Source of the DNA: Paenibacillus paridis
GTDB taxonomy: Bacteria; Bacillota; Bacilli; Paenibacillales; Paenibacillaceae
Assembly: GCF_006345825.1 (NCBI RefSeq)
Contig: NZ_VCIX01000092.1
Location: 248,001 to 312,000, forward strand
Direction of reading: 5' to 3'
DNA length: 64,000 bases
Position 1 is the first letter of the stretch. Each line of letters begins with the position of its first letter. Below are positions 25,455-33,515 of this stretch, piece by piece. The translations under genes and the position numbers were made by a program. The notes beneath the pieces were generated by a model that did not search any database, was not told where the DNA came from, and saw only the letters and a list, made by a program, of their open reading frames with translations.

Positions 25455-26552
25455 ATGGAAACAATACAGTTTCGAGGACGTTTGACTCAAGTTCAAAGCA
25501 AGCTGCAAACGGGACAATTAACGTTGGGTTTCATTGGTGGATCTATTACGGAAGATGGCAGCTTAATGCCGAATTGGCCGGAGCCAGTCGCGCGTTGGTT
25601 TGTAGAAACGTTTCCTCACGCACGCATCAAAGTGGAGAATGCCGCGATAGGTGCGACAGGCAGCGATTTGGCTGTTTTCCGTGCGGAGCGGGATGTAATC
25701 AACCATCAATGTGATCTGATTTTTGTTGAATTTGCCGTCAATGACTACATGACGCCTTCTGAACATCGGATGAGAGCGAGAGAGGGATTAATCCGCAAGC
25801 TGCTGGCTGACGGACGAAGCGAGCTCGTATTCGTCTATACCTACTGTCAGAAAATGTACGAGGACATGTCCGAGGGGAAGATTCCCGCCAGTATCGCTGA
25901 ATTTGAAGAGTTAGCGGAGCATTATGGCATCAGCACGGTATGGGCCGGACTGCATGCCTGGCAGGAAGTGAAGGTGGGCCGTATGACTTGGGATGAGTGG
26001 CTGCCAGATGGGCTGCATCCTAAACATCGAGGCAGTCTGAGTTATGGACAGTGCGTCATTGCTTATTTGAAAAAGGAATTGCAAACGGATTTCAATATGG
26101 TAAGTGCCAAAATCGCTAAACCGCTCGCAACGCCGCTTAATGTTAATCATTGGGGGCAAGCGGATACGCTCTCATTGGATGAGGTTCAGCTGGAAGGGCC
26201 ATGGTTGACTAGACGCGCTAGGGCACACCTGCCTTGGGTGGATCACATGCTGTGCACTTCTGCGGTCGGCTCGAAGCTATCCTTCTCGTTTACGGGTAAG
26301 GGACTTGCGCTAGCCTTCGATTTTGGCAAAAAGTCAGCGGAATTCATCTATAAGCTGGACGGCGGCCCTGCGATCACTTCTTGTCGCGAACGGCCTAATT
26401 GGTGTGCAGACGGAGGCTGGTTCCAAATCTATTGGATCGCGAATGAGCTGGAGGAAGGGCAGCATCATATAGAACTGGAGGTCGTGCACGGCAATAGAGC
26501 GGACTGTACAGGCACGAATTTTCATTTGGCATTAATCGGAATAGTGCGATAG
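25455..26552 (+). CDS. SGNH/GDSL-family hydrolase with C-terminal beta domain
   Basis: The 365-residue product has an N-terminal SGNH domain: nucleophile Ser30 in GFIGGSIT, oxyanion glycine near 67 (AAIGATGS), Asn96 in VEFAVND, and the Asp185-x-x-His188 pair in DGLHPKHRG. A C-terminal beta-sandwich (~255-365) follows. There is no signal peptide, so it probably removes acetyl or similar ester groups from imported oligosaccharides. ATG 25455 is chosen over an upstream TTG because GTGGAGA lies 10 bases before it. It is the first gene of a four-gene operon and is paired with a second SGNH enzyme of the opposite domain order at its end. Confidence 0.85.
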   Translation: METIQFRGRLTQVQSKLQTGQLTLGFIGGSITEDGSLMPNWPEPVARWFVETFPHARIKVENAAIGATGSDLAVFRAERDVINHQCDLIFVEFAVNDYMTPSEHRMRAREGLIRKLLADGRSELVFVYTYCQKMYEDMSEGKIPASIAEFEELAEHYGISTVWAGLHAWQEVKVGRMTWDEWLPDGLHPKHRGSLSYGQCVIAYLKKELQTDFNMVSAKIAKPLATPLNVNHWGQADTLSLDEVQLEGPWLTRRARAHLPWVDHMLCTSAVGSKLSFSFTGKGLALAFDFGKKSAEFIYKLDGGPAITSCRERPNWCADGGWFQIYWIANELEEGQHHIELEVVHGNRADCTGTNFHLALIGIVR

Positions 26553-26617
26553 GGCTGGTCTCAGAGTCCGCGAAAATAAAATTAGAAGAAAAACAAGATA
26601 AGGGAGATGAAGAGGAA

Positions 26618-28060
26618 ATGAGTCGTTTATTCCAAAAAGCAAAAGCGCGTGTGGGCGTAATCACAGTGGGGCACGAGCCGTATTGGGCACAATTTCCGGG
26701 ATTAAAAGAGGAGCTTGAGGGCTATGGCCGTGAATTTGAGGAAATGCTTCGCGGGCAAGACGTTGAGGTGGTGTCGGGGGGCTTCGTTGATGGCGTAGAT
26801 AAGTCTTTCGCAGCATCGTCTTATTTGAAGACCCAAGACGTTGATTTCCTATTTTGCTTCTTGAGCACCTATGTGACTTCATCGACAGCGGCTACTCCGA
26901 TCCTGAATTTGTCTGTTCCAACGGTACTTGTCGCATTGCAGCCAAGAAAGCGTCTGGACTATAGCAATACGACAACTTATATGCAGTTAGTTAACGATAA
27001 TATTTGTTCCCTTCCTGAAATAGGCGGTGTACTCGTGCGAGCGGGAAAACCTGCGGCGGGAATGATTGTAGGAACGCTCTATGACGATGAACGTGCGATG
27101 AAGGAATTAAAAGACTGGTGCCTGGTCGCTAATGCGCGAAGAGCATTCAAACATGCCAAAATCGGCTATATGGGACATACCTACGAGGGTATGTATGATA
27201 TGAACTCCGATCCGACAGCTTTTACGGCTTCCTTTGGTTCGCATGTGCAAATGCTCGAAATGTGTGATTTGGCCAAGCTCGTCAATGGTGTAACATCCAA
27301 GGAAACGGCTGCTAAATTGGACGAAATTAATAGCGTTTTCAAAATATCCGATCCCTTTATCGATCCGGTGACCAGACCGATCAAGCAGGAGGATCTCGAT
27401 TGGTCAGCCAAAGTCGCAGTTGGGCTTGATAAGCTGATAGCAGAAAATGGGCTAACTGGCCTTGCCTATTATTACCGGGGTCTCGACAATAATGAATATG
27501 AACGGATCGGATCCAATATGGTACTCGGTAACTCGTTGTTGACAGGCAAAGGAGTTCCGCTTGCCGGAGAAGCCGATTTGAAGACATGCGCAGCGATGTT
27601 GATTATGGACCGTCTGGATGCAGGAGGTTCATTCGCGGAGCTGCATCCTTGTGACTTCGTCGACGATATTGTCCTCGTCGGGCATGATGGGCCTCATAAT
27701 ATTAAGATTAGCGACGGCCAGCCGATCATCCGCGGATTGGATCTGTTTCACGGTAAAAGCGGATCTGGCATCGGCGTTGAGTTCAGCATCAAATCAGGGC
27801 CTGTTACGCTGCTCAGCATTTCACAAACGGCTAACGGCAAATACAAAATGATCGCCACGGAAGGCGAATCCATTAAGGGGGAAATCCCGCAGACCGGAAA
27901 TACCAATACACGCTGTAAGTTTGATTACAGTGTTTCAGAATTCGTGGAAAAATGGTGCTCAGCAGGTCCTACGCATCACTTTGCGCTTGGCGTGGGGCAT
28001 GTGGGTTCGAAGATCCGTAAGGTTGCCAAGGTGCTGGGCATCGAGGTGGAAATCATATGA
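26618..28060 (+). CDS. L-arabinose/L-fucose isomerase-family protein
   Basis: The 480-residue product has the three-domain fold and length of the arabinose/fucose isomerase family. The catalytic metal ligands of E. coli AraA (E306, E333, H350, H450) appear to be conserved as Glu318 (GEAD), Glu341 (AELH), His356 (GHDGPHN) and His453/454 (THHFALG), with similar spacing. It would convert an aldose to a ketose in the cytosol with a divalent metal. The sequence is too divergent to say which sugar. It overlaps the next gene by four bases (ATGA), so the two are translationally coupled. No kinase or aldolase lies in the operon. Confidence 0.8.
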   Translation: MSRLFQKAKARVGVITVGHEPYWAQFPGLKEELEGYGREFEEMLRGQDVEVVSGGFVDGVDKSFAASSYLKTQDVDFLFCFLSTYVTSSTAATPILNLSVPTVLVALQPRKRLDYSNTTTYMQLVNDNICSLPEIGGVLVRAGKPAAGMIVGTLYDDERAMKELKDWCLVANARRAFKHAKIGYMGHTYEGMYDMNSDPTAFTASFGSHVQMLEMCDLAKLVNGVTSKETAAKLDEINSVFKISDPFIDPVTRPIKQEDLDWSAKVAVGLDKLIAENGLTGLAYYYRGLDNNEYERIGSNMVLGNSLLTGKGVPLAGEADLKTCAAMLIMDRLDAGGSFAELHPCDFVDDIVLVGHDGPHNIKISDGQPIIRGLDLFHGKSGSGIGVEFSIKSGPVTLLSISQTANGKYKMIATEGESIKGEIPQTGNTNTRCKFDYSVSEFVEKWCSAGPTHHFALGVGHVGSKIRKVAKVLGIEVEII

Positions 28061-30537
28061 CAACAATTGTAAAACCAAAGAATGCCTTGCAAAGAGTCAC
28101 ACTGGAAATGAGCCTGAAGCCTTTCAAGAGTATGGCACCAGAGGCCATCGAGTCTGTATGTGCGGAGGCCATCCGCCAGTGGCTTCCACTGATCGGTATG
28201 GCGGACAGCTGTTCCATGCTGCTGTGGGTCGCCGATGGAAGCGAGATTTTAGTCTGGGATGGCAATTTGCAGCGTGAGATTGAATGGGCCCGCTATATCG
28301 GATACGCCAATGAGCAATTTTTCAGCCACCTTACAGAGGGCACTGATCCGCGAATCGCCCAGCCTTACCTCAGCGAAACAGCAAAAATCACCTACGGCGA
28401 TTTGCAATTCATCATCGCTTCCTTCAAAAGAATTGCAGCGGAGCGTTATGGCATTCGGATGGAGGTAGGAGCGACTTTTGACGCTGGACCTGAATTTGCC
28501 TACTCCGATTTCAAATATAAGCATCACCCGGAAATCAACCTTGCTGAAGTGAACGGGCAATTCATCTCGTTGAAAGCGGATTACACGGTTGTATGCGGTT
28601 GGTCAAAGCTGAAAGAAGATCATGTGGATTATGCAGCTTATCCTGGCGGCATTCCCGAAGGTACGCCATTTGGCGAGTTTCTGGGGCGACAGTGTGCAAG
28701 TTTTTTGCCGGCATTAGGCTTTGATTATATTTGGTTTTCCAACGGATTTGCGCTTTCGTACTTTCCATGGACATATCTAGGAGCTAATTACGATGGCAAG
28801 CAGCTTGGCATGGTTCAATACGAAGAGCTATCGACCAAGACGCTGTCGTTCTGGGAAATATTCAAGCAAGAATGCCCGGATTATCGAACAGAAGTCAGAG
28901 GGACCAACTACGGTACAGGCATGGACCTAGCCAAAGACTGTATTCCCTTACTGGATCTGTACGAGAGAAGCTATGTTGAATTCCCGCCGCCAAACTCGCC
29001 TTGGGGAGCCCTTAACTATGATTTCGGGTTGGAGCTGACGGGTTATATGTCACGTATAGCCATGCTCCCGAGTCAGACCTACTTATTCCGTTTTTATGCT
29101 AATGATCCTTGGTTCTGGCAAAATCCCTGGTGGGATTTGTACGATCGGGAGCCGCATGATATTTATTGCCCGCTCACCGTTGCTCGAGTTAACACGGAGG
29201 GGGAGTTAGAGAGCCCAGGAGTCGTACAAATTTTGACCATCGATTCGGAAAAGGGTGAGCTGGATGAAAATATCCCGATGGAGGTTATTCCTCATATTAA
29301 GAAGGCCTTCAAAGATGCGCCCGACCAGCCGGGAATCTTAACGTGGTTGTACCCATTTCGAGAGCTGCATGAAGCAATGGCTGAATCAGACGAGCATTCG
29401 AGCGACGCTTTCTTCCATGATTGGTTTGTGCGCAATGCCATTAACCAAGGCTTGCCGCTGAATACGGTTGTTAGCACGGATGACTTTTTCGCAATGAATG
29501 ATGAAGCCATCCATAAGCTTCAAGATACGATTTTATTTACAGCGGCTTTTTGGATCAAAGGGGAGAAAGCGCTGAGAATCATCGATTATGTCCGTAACGG
29601 AGGCAAGATCATTTTCTATGGTAGGGTCGAAGATCCGGATTTGCGCAAACTGTTGAATCTTGCGTGCGAGGATGAGCTTGAAGGTGACTTTTCCGTTAAC
29701 CTTACTTTGCCAAGAGATACGATCAAGAACGGGGAGCACGTAAGCGGAGACGGAAATCATAAATTGTACCATCACTCGCACATTTCAGGCGGTGGGTTAA
29801 GCGATGTTGTGGACGACCTGACTGATCGCAATACACTCGTGCATGTAAGCGTGAATCAGTTAGGGGTGGACCGCGTATTTACGCTAACAAGAGCTTTGCC
29901 TGAATGGAATGGAGGCCAAGCCGGGTGGGTACGCGGATCGCTGCCTTTCCAGCCTGCAGGCGTAACGCATTTGCCGGTTCGGCAGGAGAAGGAATTTGTG
30001 GATTCCTCCTTATATGTGCGCTATCTCCTGCAACCATTTGGTTATTCTTTGTACCAATCAAAGGATGATGCAGCTTCCGAATCGGCATTGCTGTTCATCA
30101 CAAGGAATGATAACGCCTTTATCCTTACCGGCTGCAAGCAGGATACGTCTGTGGGACTTCAGCTTCAATTCCCTGATGGTGCTCCACTGATCGTCGGACA
30201 GACGGCTATGATTGGGGAAGGAACGGCCTCCTATGCACTTGACCGAACGTTTCATGATGAATGCCGCTTGTTTGTTAAGCAAAAGCAAATAACTCGGATA
30301 ACATGCAGAGAAAATCAGCCTGTTCCAACACCGAAGAAACGCAATCGCACGCTCCGTACGATAAGCATTTACAATCTGATTGAGGCCGACGTGACCATTT
30401 ATCCACCTCTTGCCGAGCTGCAAGCGGGCAATGTGGAAGTGAAGCTCGGCGAACAAGCTATGGATTTAACCGGTAAGGCAATCGGAAATTGTATACGGCT
30501 AACTCAAATTAGCGGAAATATTGATATTTCATGGTAA
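28057..30537 (+). CDS. Conserved-looking 826-residue protein, candidate glycoside hydrolase
   Basis: I do not recognise this family. There is no signal peptide, so the product is cytosolic. The first ~430 residues read like a TIM-barrel glycosidase: alternating strands and helices with acidic or aromatic-rich strand ends (GATFDAGPEFAYSDF, DYIWFSNGFALSYFPW, TEVRGTNYGTGMD, FYANDPWFWQNPWWD). Residues ~478-535 resemble the flavodoxin-like trimerisation domain of GH42-type enzymes (long helix, then RIIDYVRNGGKIIFYG). A beta-rich C-terminal third follows. It is coupled by a four-base overlap to the isomerase and precedes an SGNH esterase, which argues that it releases the sugar used by the isomerase. 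The glycosidase role is inference from fold-like patterns and context. Confidence 0.6.
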   Translation: MTTIVKPKNALQRVTLEMSLKPFKSMAPEAIESVCAEAIRQWLPLIGMADSCSMLLWVADGSEILVWDGNLQREIEWARYIGYANEQFFSHLTEGTDPRIAQPYLSETAKITYGDLQFIIASFKRIAAERYGIRMEVGATFDAGPEFAYSDFKYKHHPEINLAEVNGQFISLKADYTVVCGWSKLKEDHVDYAAYPGGIPEGTPFGEFLGRQCASFLPALGFDYIWFSNGFALSYFPWTYLGANYDGKQLGMVQYEELSTKTLSFWEIFKQECPDYRTEVRGTNYGTGMDLAKDCIPLLDLYERSYVEFPPPNSPWGALNYDFGLELTGYMSRIAMLPSQTYLFRFYANDPWFWQNPWWDLYDREPHDIYCPLTVARVNTEGELESPGVVQILTIDSEKGELDENIPMEVIPHIKKAFKDAPDQPGILTWLYPFRELHEAMAESDEHSSDAFFHDWFVRNAINQGLPLNTVVSTDDFFAMNDEAIHKLQDTILFTAAFWIKGEKALRIIDYVRNGGKIIFYGRVEDPDLRKLLNLACEDELEGDFSVNLTLPRDTIKNGEHVSGDGNHKLYHHSHISGGGLSDVVDDLTDRNTLVHVSVNQLGVDRVFTLTRALPEWNGGQAGWVRGSLPFQPAGVTHLPVRQEKEFVDSSLYVRYLLQPFGYSLYQSKDDAASESALLFITRNDNAFILTGCKQDTSVGLQLQFPDGAPLIVGQTAMIGEGTASYALDRTFHDECRLFVKQKQITRITCRENQPVPTPKKRNRTLRTISIYNLIEADVTIYPPLAELQAGNVEVKLGEQAMDLTGKAIGNCIRLTQISGNIDISW

Positions 30538-30588
30538 ATCGTCTCGTTGCTACAAAAAATCCGTCATGTGAGAGGCTGGTGAGAATGG

Positions 30589-31695
30589 ATGAATACATCA
30601 AGGGAAAATGAGGAAGAGGTACTGGATCAAAATATGAAAATAGCTGTGGATACGAGCAGCGACTGGACATGGCATTCGCCTCTAAGTGAGCCCTTTCGAA
30701 TAACAGGGCTGCCTTGGCTTGAACAAGATGGGGTATATCGAAGATTGCCACTTAAGCCAAGTCATCCCATTCGCTCAGAGGTAGATCGGCTTGCGAATTA
30801 TACGACGGGCGTGCAAATTCGTTTCCAGACAGACTCACCGAAGCTTTATGTAAGAGTCGTTTTGGCTGATCGAGCGACCATGTACCAAATGCCTGCCACT
30901 GGTCAATGTGGACTTGATTGCTATTTCGGTACAACAGGAAACCAACTTTATGTCAATACCACTCGCTTTGATCAATCGAAAGAGGAATACGAATCCGTTC
31001 TCTATGAATCCCTGCCCAGGGAAATGCGGGATATTACACTTAATCTGCCGTTATATCAAGGGGTGAAAGAGGTTTGGATCGGTCTTGATCCTTCTTCATC
31101 GGTAGCTGCATTTCCTGGGTTTGCCAGCAGCAAGAAGGTTCTTATTTATGGAACCTCCATCACTCACGGAGCTTGTGCCTCGAGGCCTGGTATGGCTTAT
31201 TCGAACATACTAAGCCGGAAATTCCCGATTGAAATGGTGAATTTGGGTTTCTCAGGCAATGCGCAGGGGGAGCCGGAGCTTGCCCATTTGATCAGTCAAA
31301 TCGAAGCGCCTGCTTTGCTTGTTCTGGATTATGAAGCGAATACGCCTAGTACTGAACGACTGAAGGAATCATTGCCTGAATTTATTCGAATTTATCGTTC
31401 CAGCCATCCCGAAGTTCCTATTCTCGTCATCACACAGATCCGATTGCCGATGGAAGCTTTTGACGAATCCAAGCTTCGCCTGCGGGAAGAACGCAAACAG
31501 CTTCAATTGGCAACCGTTGAACGATTGCGGCAGGAAGGGGATGCTAATCTCCACTTCTTTGACGGTGCAGAGTTGTTAGGCTCCGATTATCAGGAATGCA
31601 CGACAGATGGCGTTCATCCTTCTGATTTAGGCTATTTCCGTATCGCGGAAACACTTAGCCCGATTATTGCTAAATTGATTTTCGAACAGCGTTAG
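30589..31695 (+). CDS. Two-domain SGNH hydrolase (CE2/SsfX3-like order)
   Basis: The 368-residue product has an N-terminal beta-sandwich (~25-170) and a C-terminal SGNH domain: nucleophile Ser190 in LIYGTSITHG, SGN at ~222-224, and Asp340/His343 in TTDGVHPSDLG. This order is that of CE2-like acetylesterases and SsfX3-type enzymes. It lacks a signal peptide and is probably a cytosolic deacetylase acting with the other enzymes of the operon. The start at 30589 has GGTGAG nearby; ATG 30634 is a possible alternative. A strong terminator follows, ending the operon. Confidence 0.85.
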   Translation: MNTSRENEEEVLDQNMKIAVDTSSDWTWHSPLSEPFRITGLPWLEQDGVYRRLPLKPSHPIRSEVDRLANYTTGVQIRFQTDSPKLYVRVVLADRATMYQMPATGQCGLDCYFGTTGNQLYVNTTRFDQSKEEYESVLYESLPREMRDITLNLPLYQGVKEVWIGLDPSSSVAAFPGFASSKKVLIYGTSITHGACASRPGMAYSNILSRKFPIEMVNLGFSGNAQGEPELAHLISQIEAPALLVLDYEANTPSTERLKESLPEFIRIYRSSHPEVPILVITQIRLPMEAFDESKLRLREERKQLQLATVERLRQEGDANLHFFDGAELLGSDYQECTTDGVHPSDLGYFRIAETLSPIIAKLIFEQR

Positions 31696-31757
31696 CTGCG
31701 AGCTATGAGCTGAACAGGATACAATCCGGCCAACCTATGGCGGTTTGCATGTAGTAA

Positions 31758-31793
31758 AGTCCACACCCCTTGATCAGGGATGTGGACTTTTTT
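31758..31793. terminator. Terminator ending the SGNH/isomerase operon
   Basis: AGTCCACACCCC pairs with GGGATGTGGACT around TTGATCA and is followed by TTTTTT. It overlaps the 3' end of the minus-strand AraC fragment, and could act in both directions. Confidence 0.85.
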
Positions 31794-32259
31794 GCGGCTG
31801 CAATTCTGATCGATATGCAGTTGGGGTAACGCTTACGTGTTTTTCGAACTTGCCGCTAAAATAGGCGGGGTCGTTGTAGCCCACCTTTTTGGAGATCTGA
31901 GCGATTTTCAAATCGGTTCGACTCAATAGACGCTTAGCCTCCTCTATGCGAACTTGATGGAGGTACTCATTGAAGTGAGTCCCCTTCTTTCGCCGGAAGA
32001 ACTGCCCCAAATAGGCATGATTCATATAAAATTTAGCGGCAATATCCTTTAAGGTCATGTTTTCGTGGTAATGGCTGTTTACGTATTGCTCAATCTGATT
32101 AATGATTCCGAAATTCCGTTGTACCCGGAGGTTGATTAATATTTTTGACCTTACCTTTGTGGCAAGAAGAGTAATCTGAGCCGATATAAGAAGCGATTTG
32201 AATCGATGATCTTTTAGATACGCTTTTTTTTTTGATTTAAACATAAAAGGAGTAAACAC
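31774..32259 (-). pseudogene. Truncated YesN-type response regulator (C-terminal fragment)
   Basis: The 161-residue frame keeps a full AraC helix-turn-helix pair (LKDIAAKFYMNHAYLGQFFRR and IAQISKKVGYNDPAYFSGKFEKH) close to that of the regulator at the right edge of the window. The receiver and linker domains of this family (normally ~400 residues more) are absent: the N-terminal 45 residues are low-quality and upstream sequence is non-coding. No ribosome binding site is evident. It is probably a remnant, but a free DNA-binding domain cannot be excluded. Confidence 0.65.
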
Positions 32260-32430
32260 CAGCCGATTTCGATCGTCAAAAAAAATATTTTTTCAGTGTG
32301 AAAAATAATAGGCTCTTCAATTGTATTACTAATGTAAGGACGGCATCAGGAAACTTTGAGATAGCCTGGTTAATCCGAACAACCAATAAAAGGCGTGAAT
32401 CTTAACCAATAACTCTATGAGGTGATAGAA

Positions 32431-33171
32431 ATGAAAACAAAATTTAAACTGATTACTCTTTCCGCTGCTACCGCATTATCATTAACTTTTGTCGGCCAAA
32501 GTTTCGCAGCTGCTAACCCGTTCTCGGATATAACGAATATCGCGGCAAAGGATAAAATTGTTGCGTTACAAGAACAAGGCTTAGTCCGTGGTATTTCGGA
32601 CGACTTATTTGCCCCGAATAACACCATCACAGCGGCGCAAGGTGTTCAGCTGATTGTGAATGCTGCGAATCTGAACTTGGATCTAGTCAGATTCCTTGTC
32701 GAACCTAAAGCTACGGATTATTTCAAAAACGCTAACAACGATGCTTGGTATGCTAATGCTTTAATTACGGCAAGCGTTAATGGGATCGTACTGCCAGCCG
32801 ATCTGGATCTTAACCAGAAATGGACACGAGAAGAATTTACTTACCAGCTTATGAGCACGTTTGAGTCACATAGTAATTTGCCAATGATTAAGCTTGTTCC
32901 CGTTCAGATTAATGATAGCACGGAACTAACCGTTGATTATGATGGAGCCATTCAGCGTGCACTTGCTTATAACGTAGTGAAATTAGATGAACAAGGGAAA
33001 TTCCATCCTAAAGCTGAAATCACTCGTGCGGAAGCAGCGGAACAAATCTACAATGTGCTTGAATACATTAAGGCACATCCTGCACCATCGCCACAACCGG
33101 ATCTGGATTCAGAAACAAACGCAAAAAGATCACCTGGGTCAACAAGCCCGCAAATACCAGGAACGAAATAG
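32431..33171 (+). CDS. Secreted SLH-like protein
   Basis: The 246-residue product has a signal peptide (~1-26, ending SFAA) and S-layer-homology-like repeats: FSDITNIAAKDKIVALQEQGLVRGIS, a weaker central unit (YFKNANNDAWYANALITASVNGI) and a third ending with ITRAEAAEQIYNVL, then a Pro/Ser-rich tail. SLH modules bind pyruvylated cell-wall polymer, so it is probably cell-wall associated; no catalytic domain is present. ATG 32431 is chosen because TGAGGTG lies seven bases upstream. It is a single-gene unit with its own terminator. Confidence 0.8.
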   Translation: MKTKFKLITLSAATALSLTFVGQSFAAANPFSDITNIAAKDKIVALQEQGLVRGISDDLFAPNNTITAAQGVQLIVNAANLNLDLVRFLVEPKATDYFKNANNDAWYANALITASVNGIVLPADLDLNQKWTREEFTYQLMSTFESHSNLPMIKLVPVQINDSTELTVDYDGAIQRALAYNVVKLDEQGKFHPKAEITRAEAAEQIYNVLEYIKAHPAPSPQPDLDSETNAKRSPGSTSPQIPGTK

Positions 33172-33264
33172 GATCTGTACAATCTGTATTCTCTCAAGAA
33201 TTTAGATAAACTATTTGTTTACTAAATACAAAACAAGAATAGTATGAAATATCATATGTGCGTT

Positions 33265-33299
33265 AAGAGACCGTATACACTACAAAGCGGTCTCTTTTT
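33265..33299 (+). terminator. Terminator after the SLH-like gene
   Basis: AAGAGACCG pairs with CGGTCTCTT, followed by TTTT. Located ~95 bp after the stop. Confidence 0.85.
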
Positions 33300-33439
33300 G
33301 TTGTGTCAATAAGAAAAACGATTAACTTGCGTTTCATTTTTTGACTAAATTTCTTTATTCTTAATAACTCTTGTATTTTAAGGAACCAGAAAAGAAATCT
33401 CTTTATTTTACTGAGTTTTTGAATGAAGTGATAAAGTGC

Positions 33440-33467
33440 TTGAAGGGAGATATGGCACTGTGATAAT
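33440..33467 (+). promoter_or_regulatory. Promoter of the 824-class enzyme gene
   Basis: -35 TTGAAG (33440-33445), 16-bp spacer and extended -10 TGTGATAAT (-10 hexamer 33462-33467). It places the start point near 33474, which rules out the ATG at 33468 as a practical start codon. Confidence 0.5.
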
Positions 33468-33481
33468 ATGATTTTATTATC

Positions 33482-33491
33482 TAAACGTTTA
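33482..33491. promoter_or_regulatory. TAAACGTTTA palindrome (LacI/CcpA-type operator)
   Basis: A perfect 10-bp palindrome just after the predicted start point. The same core recurs at 37480-37489 and, with changes, at 37072-37081 and 37319-37328. It matches the core of a cre site but the flanks differ, so it may serve CcpA or another LacI-family protein. Confidence 0.5.
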
Positions 33492-33515
33492 AATTATGGT
33501 GATAGGAGTGAGAAC

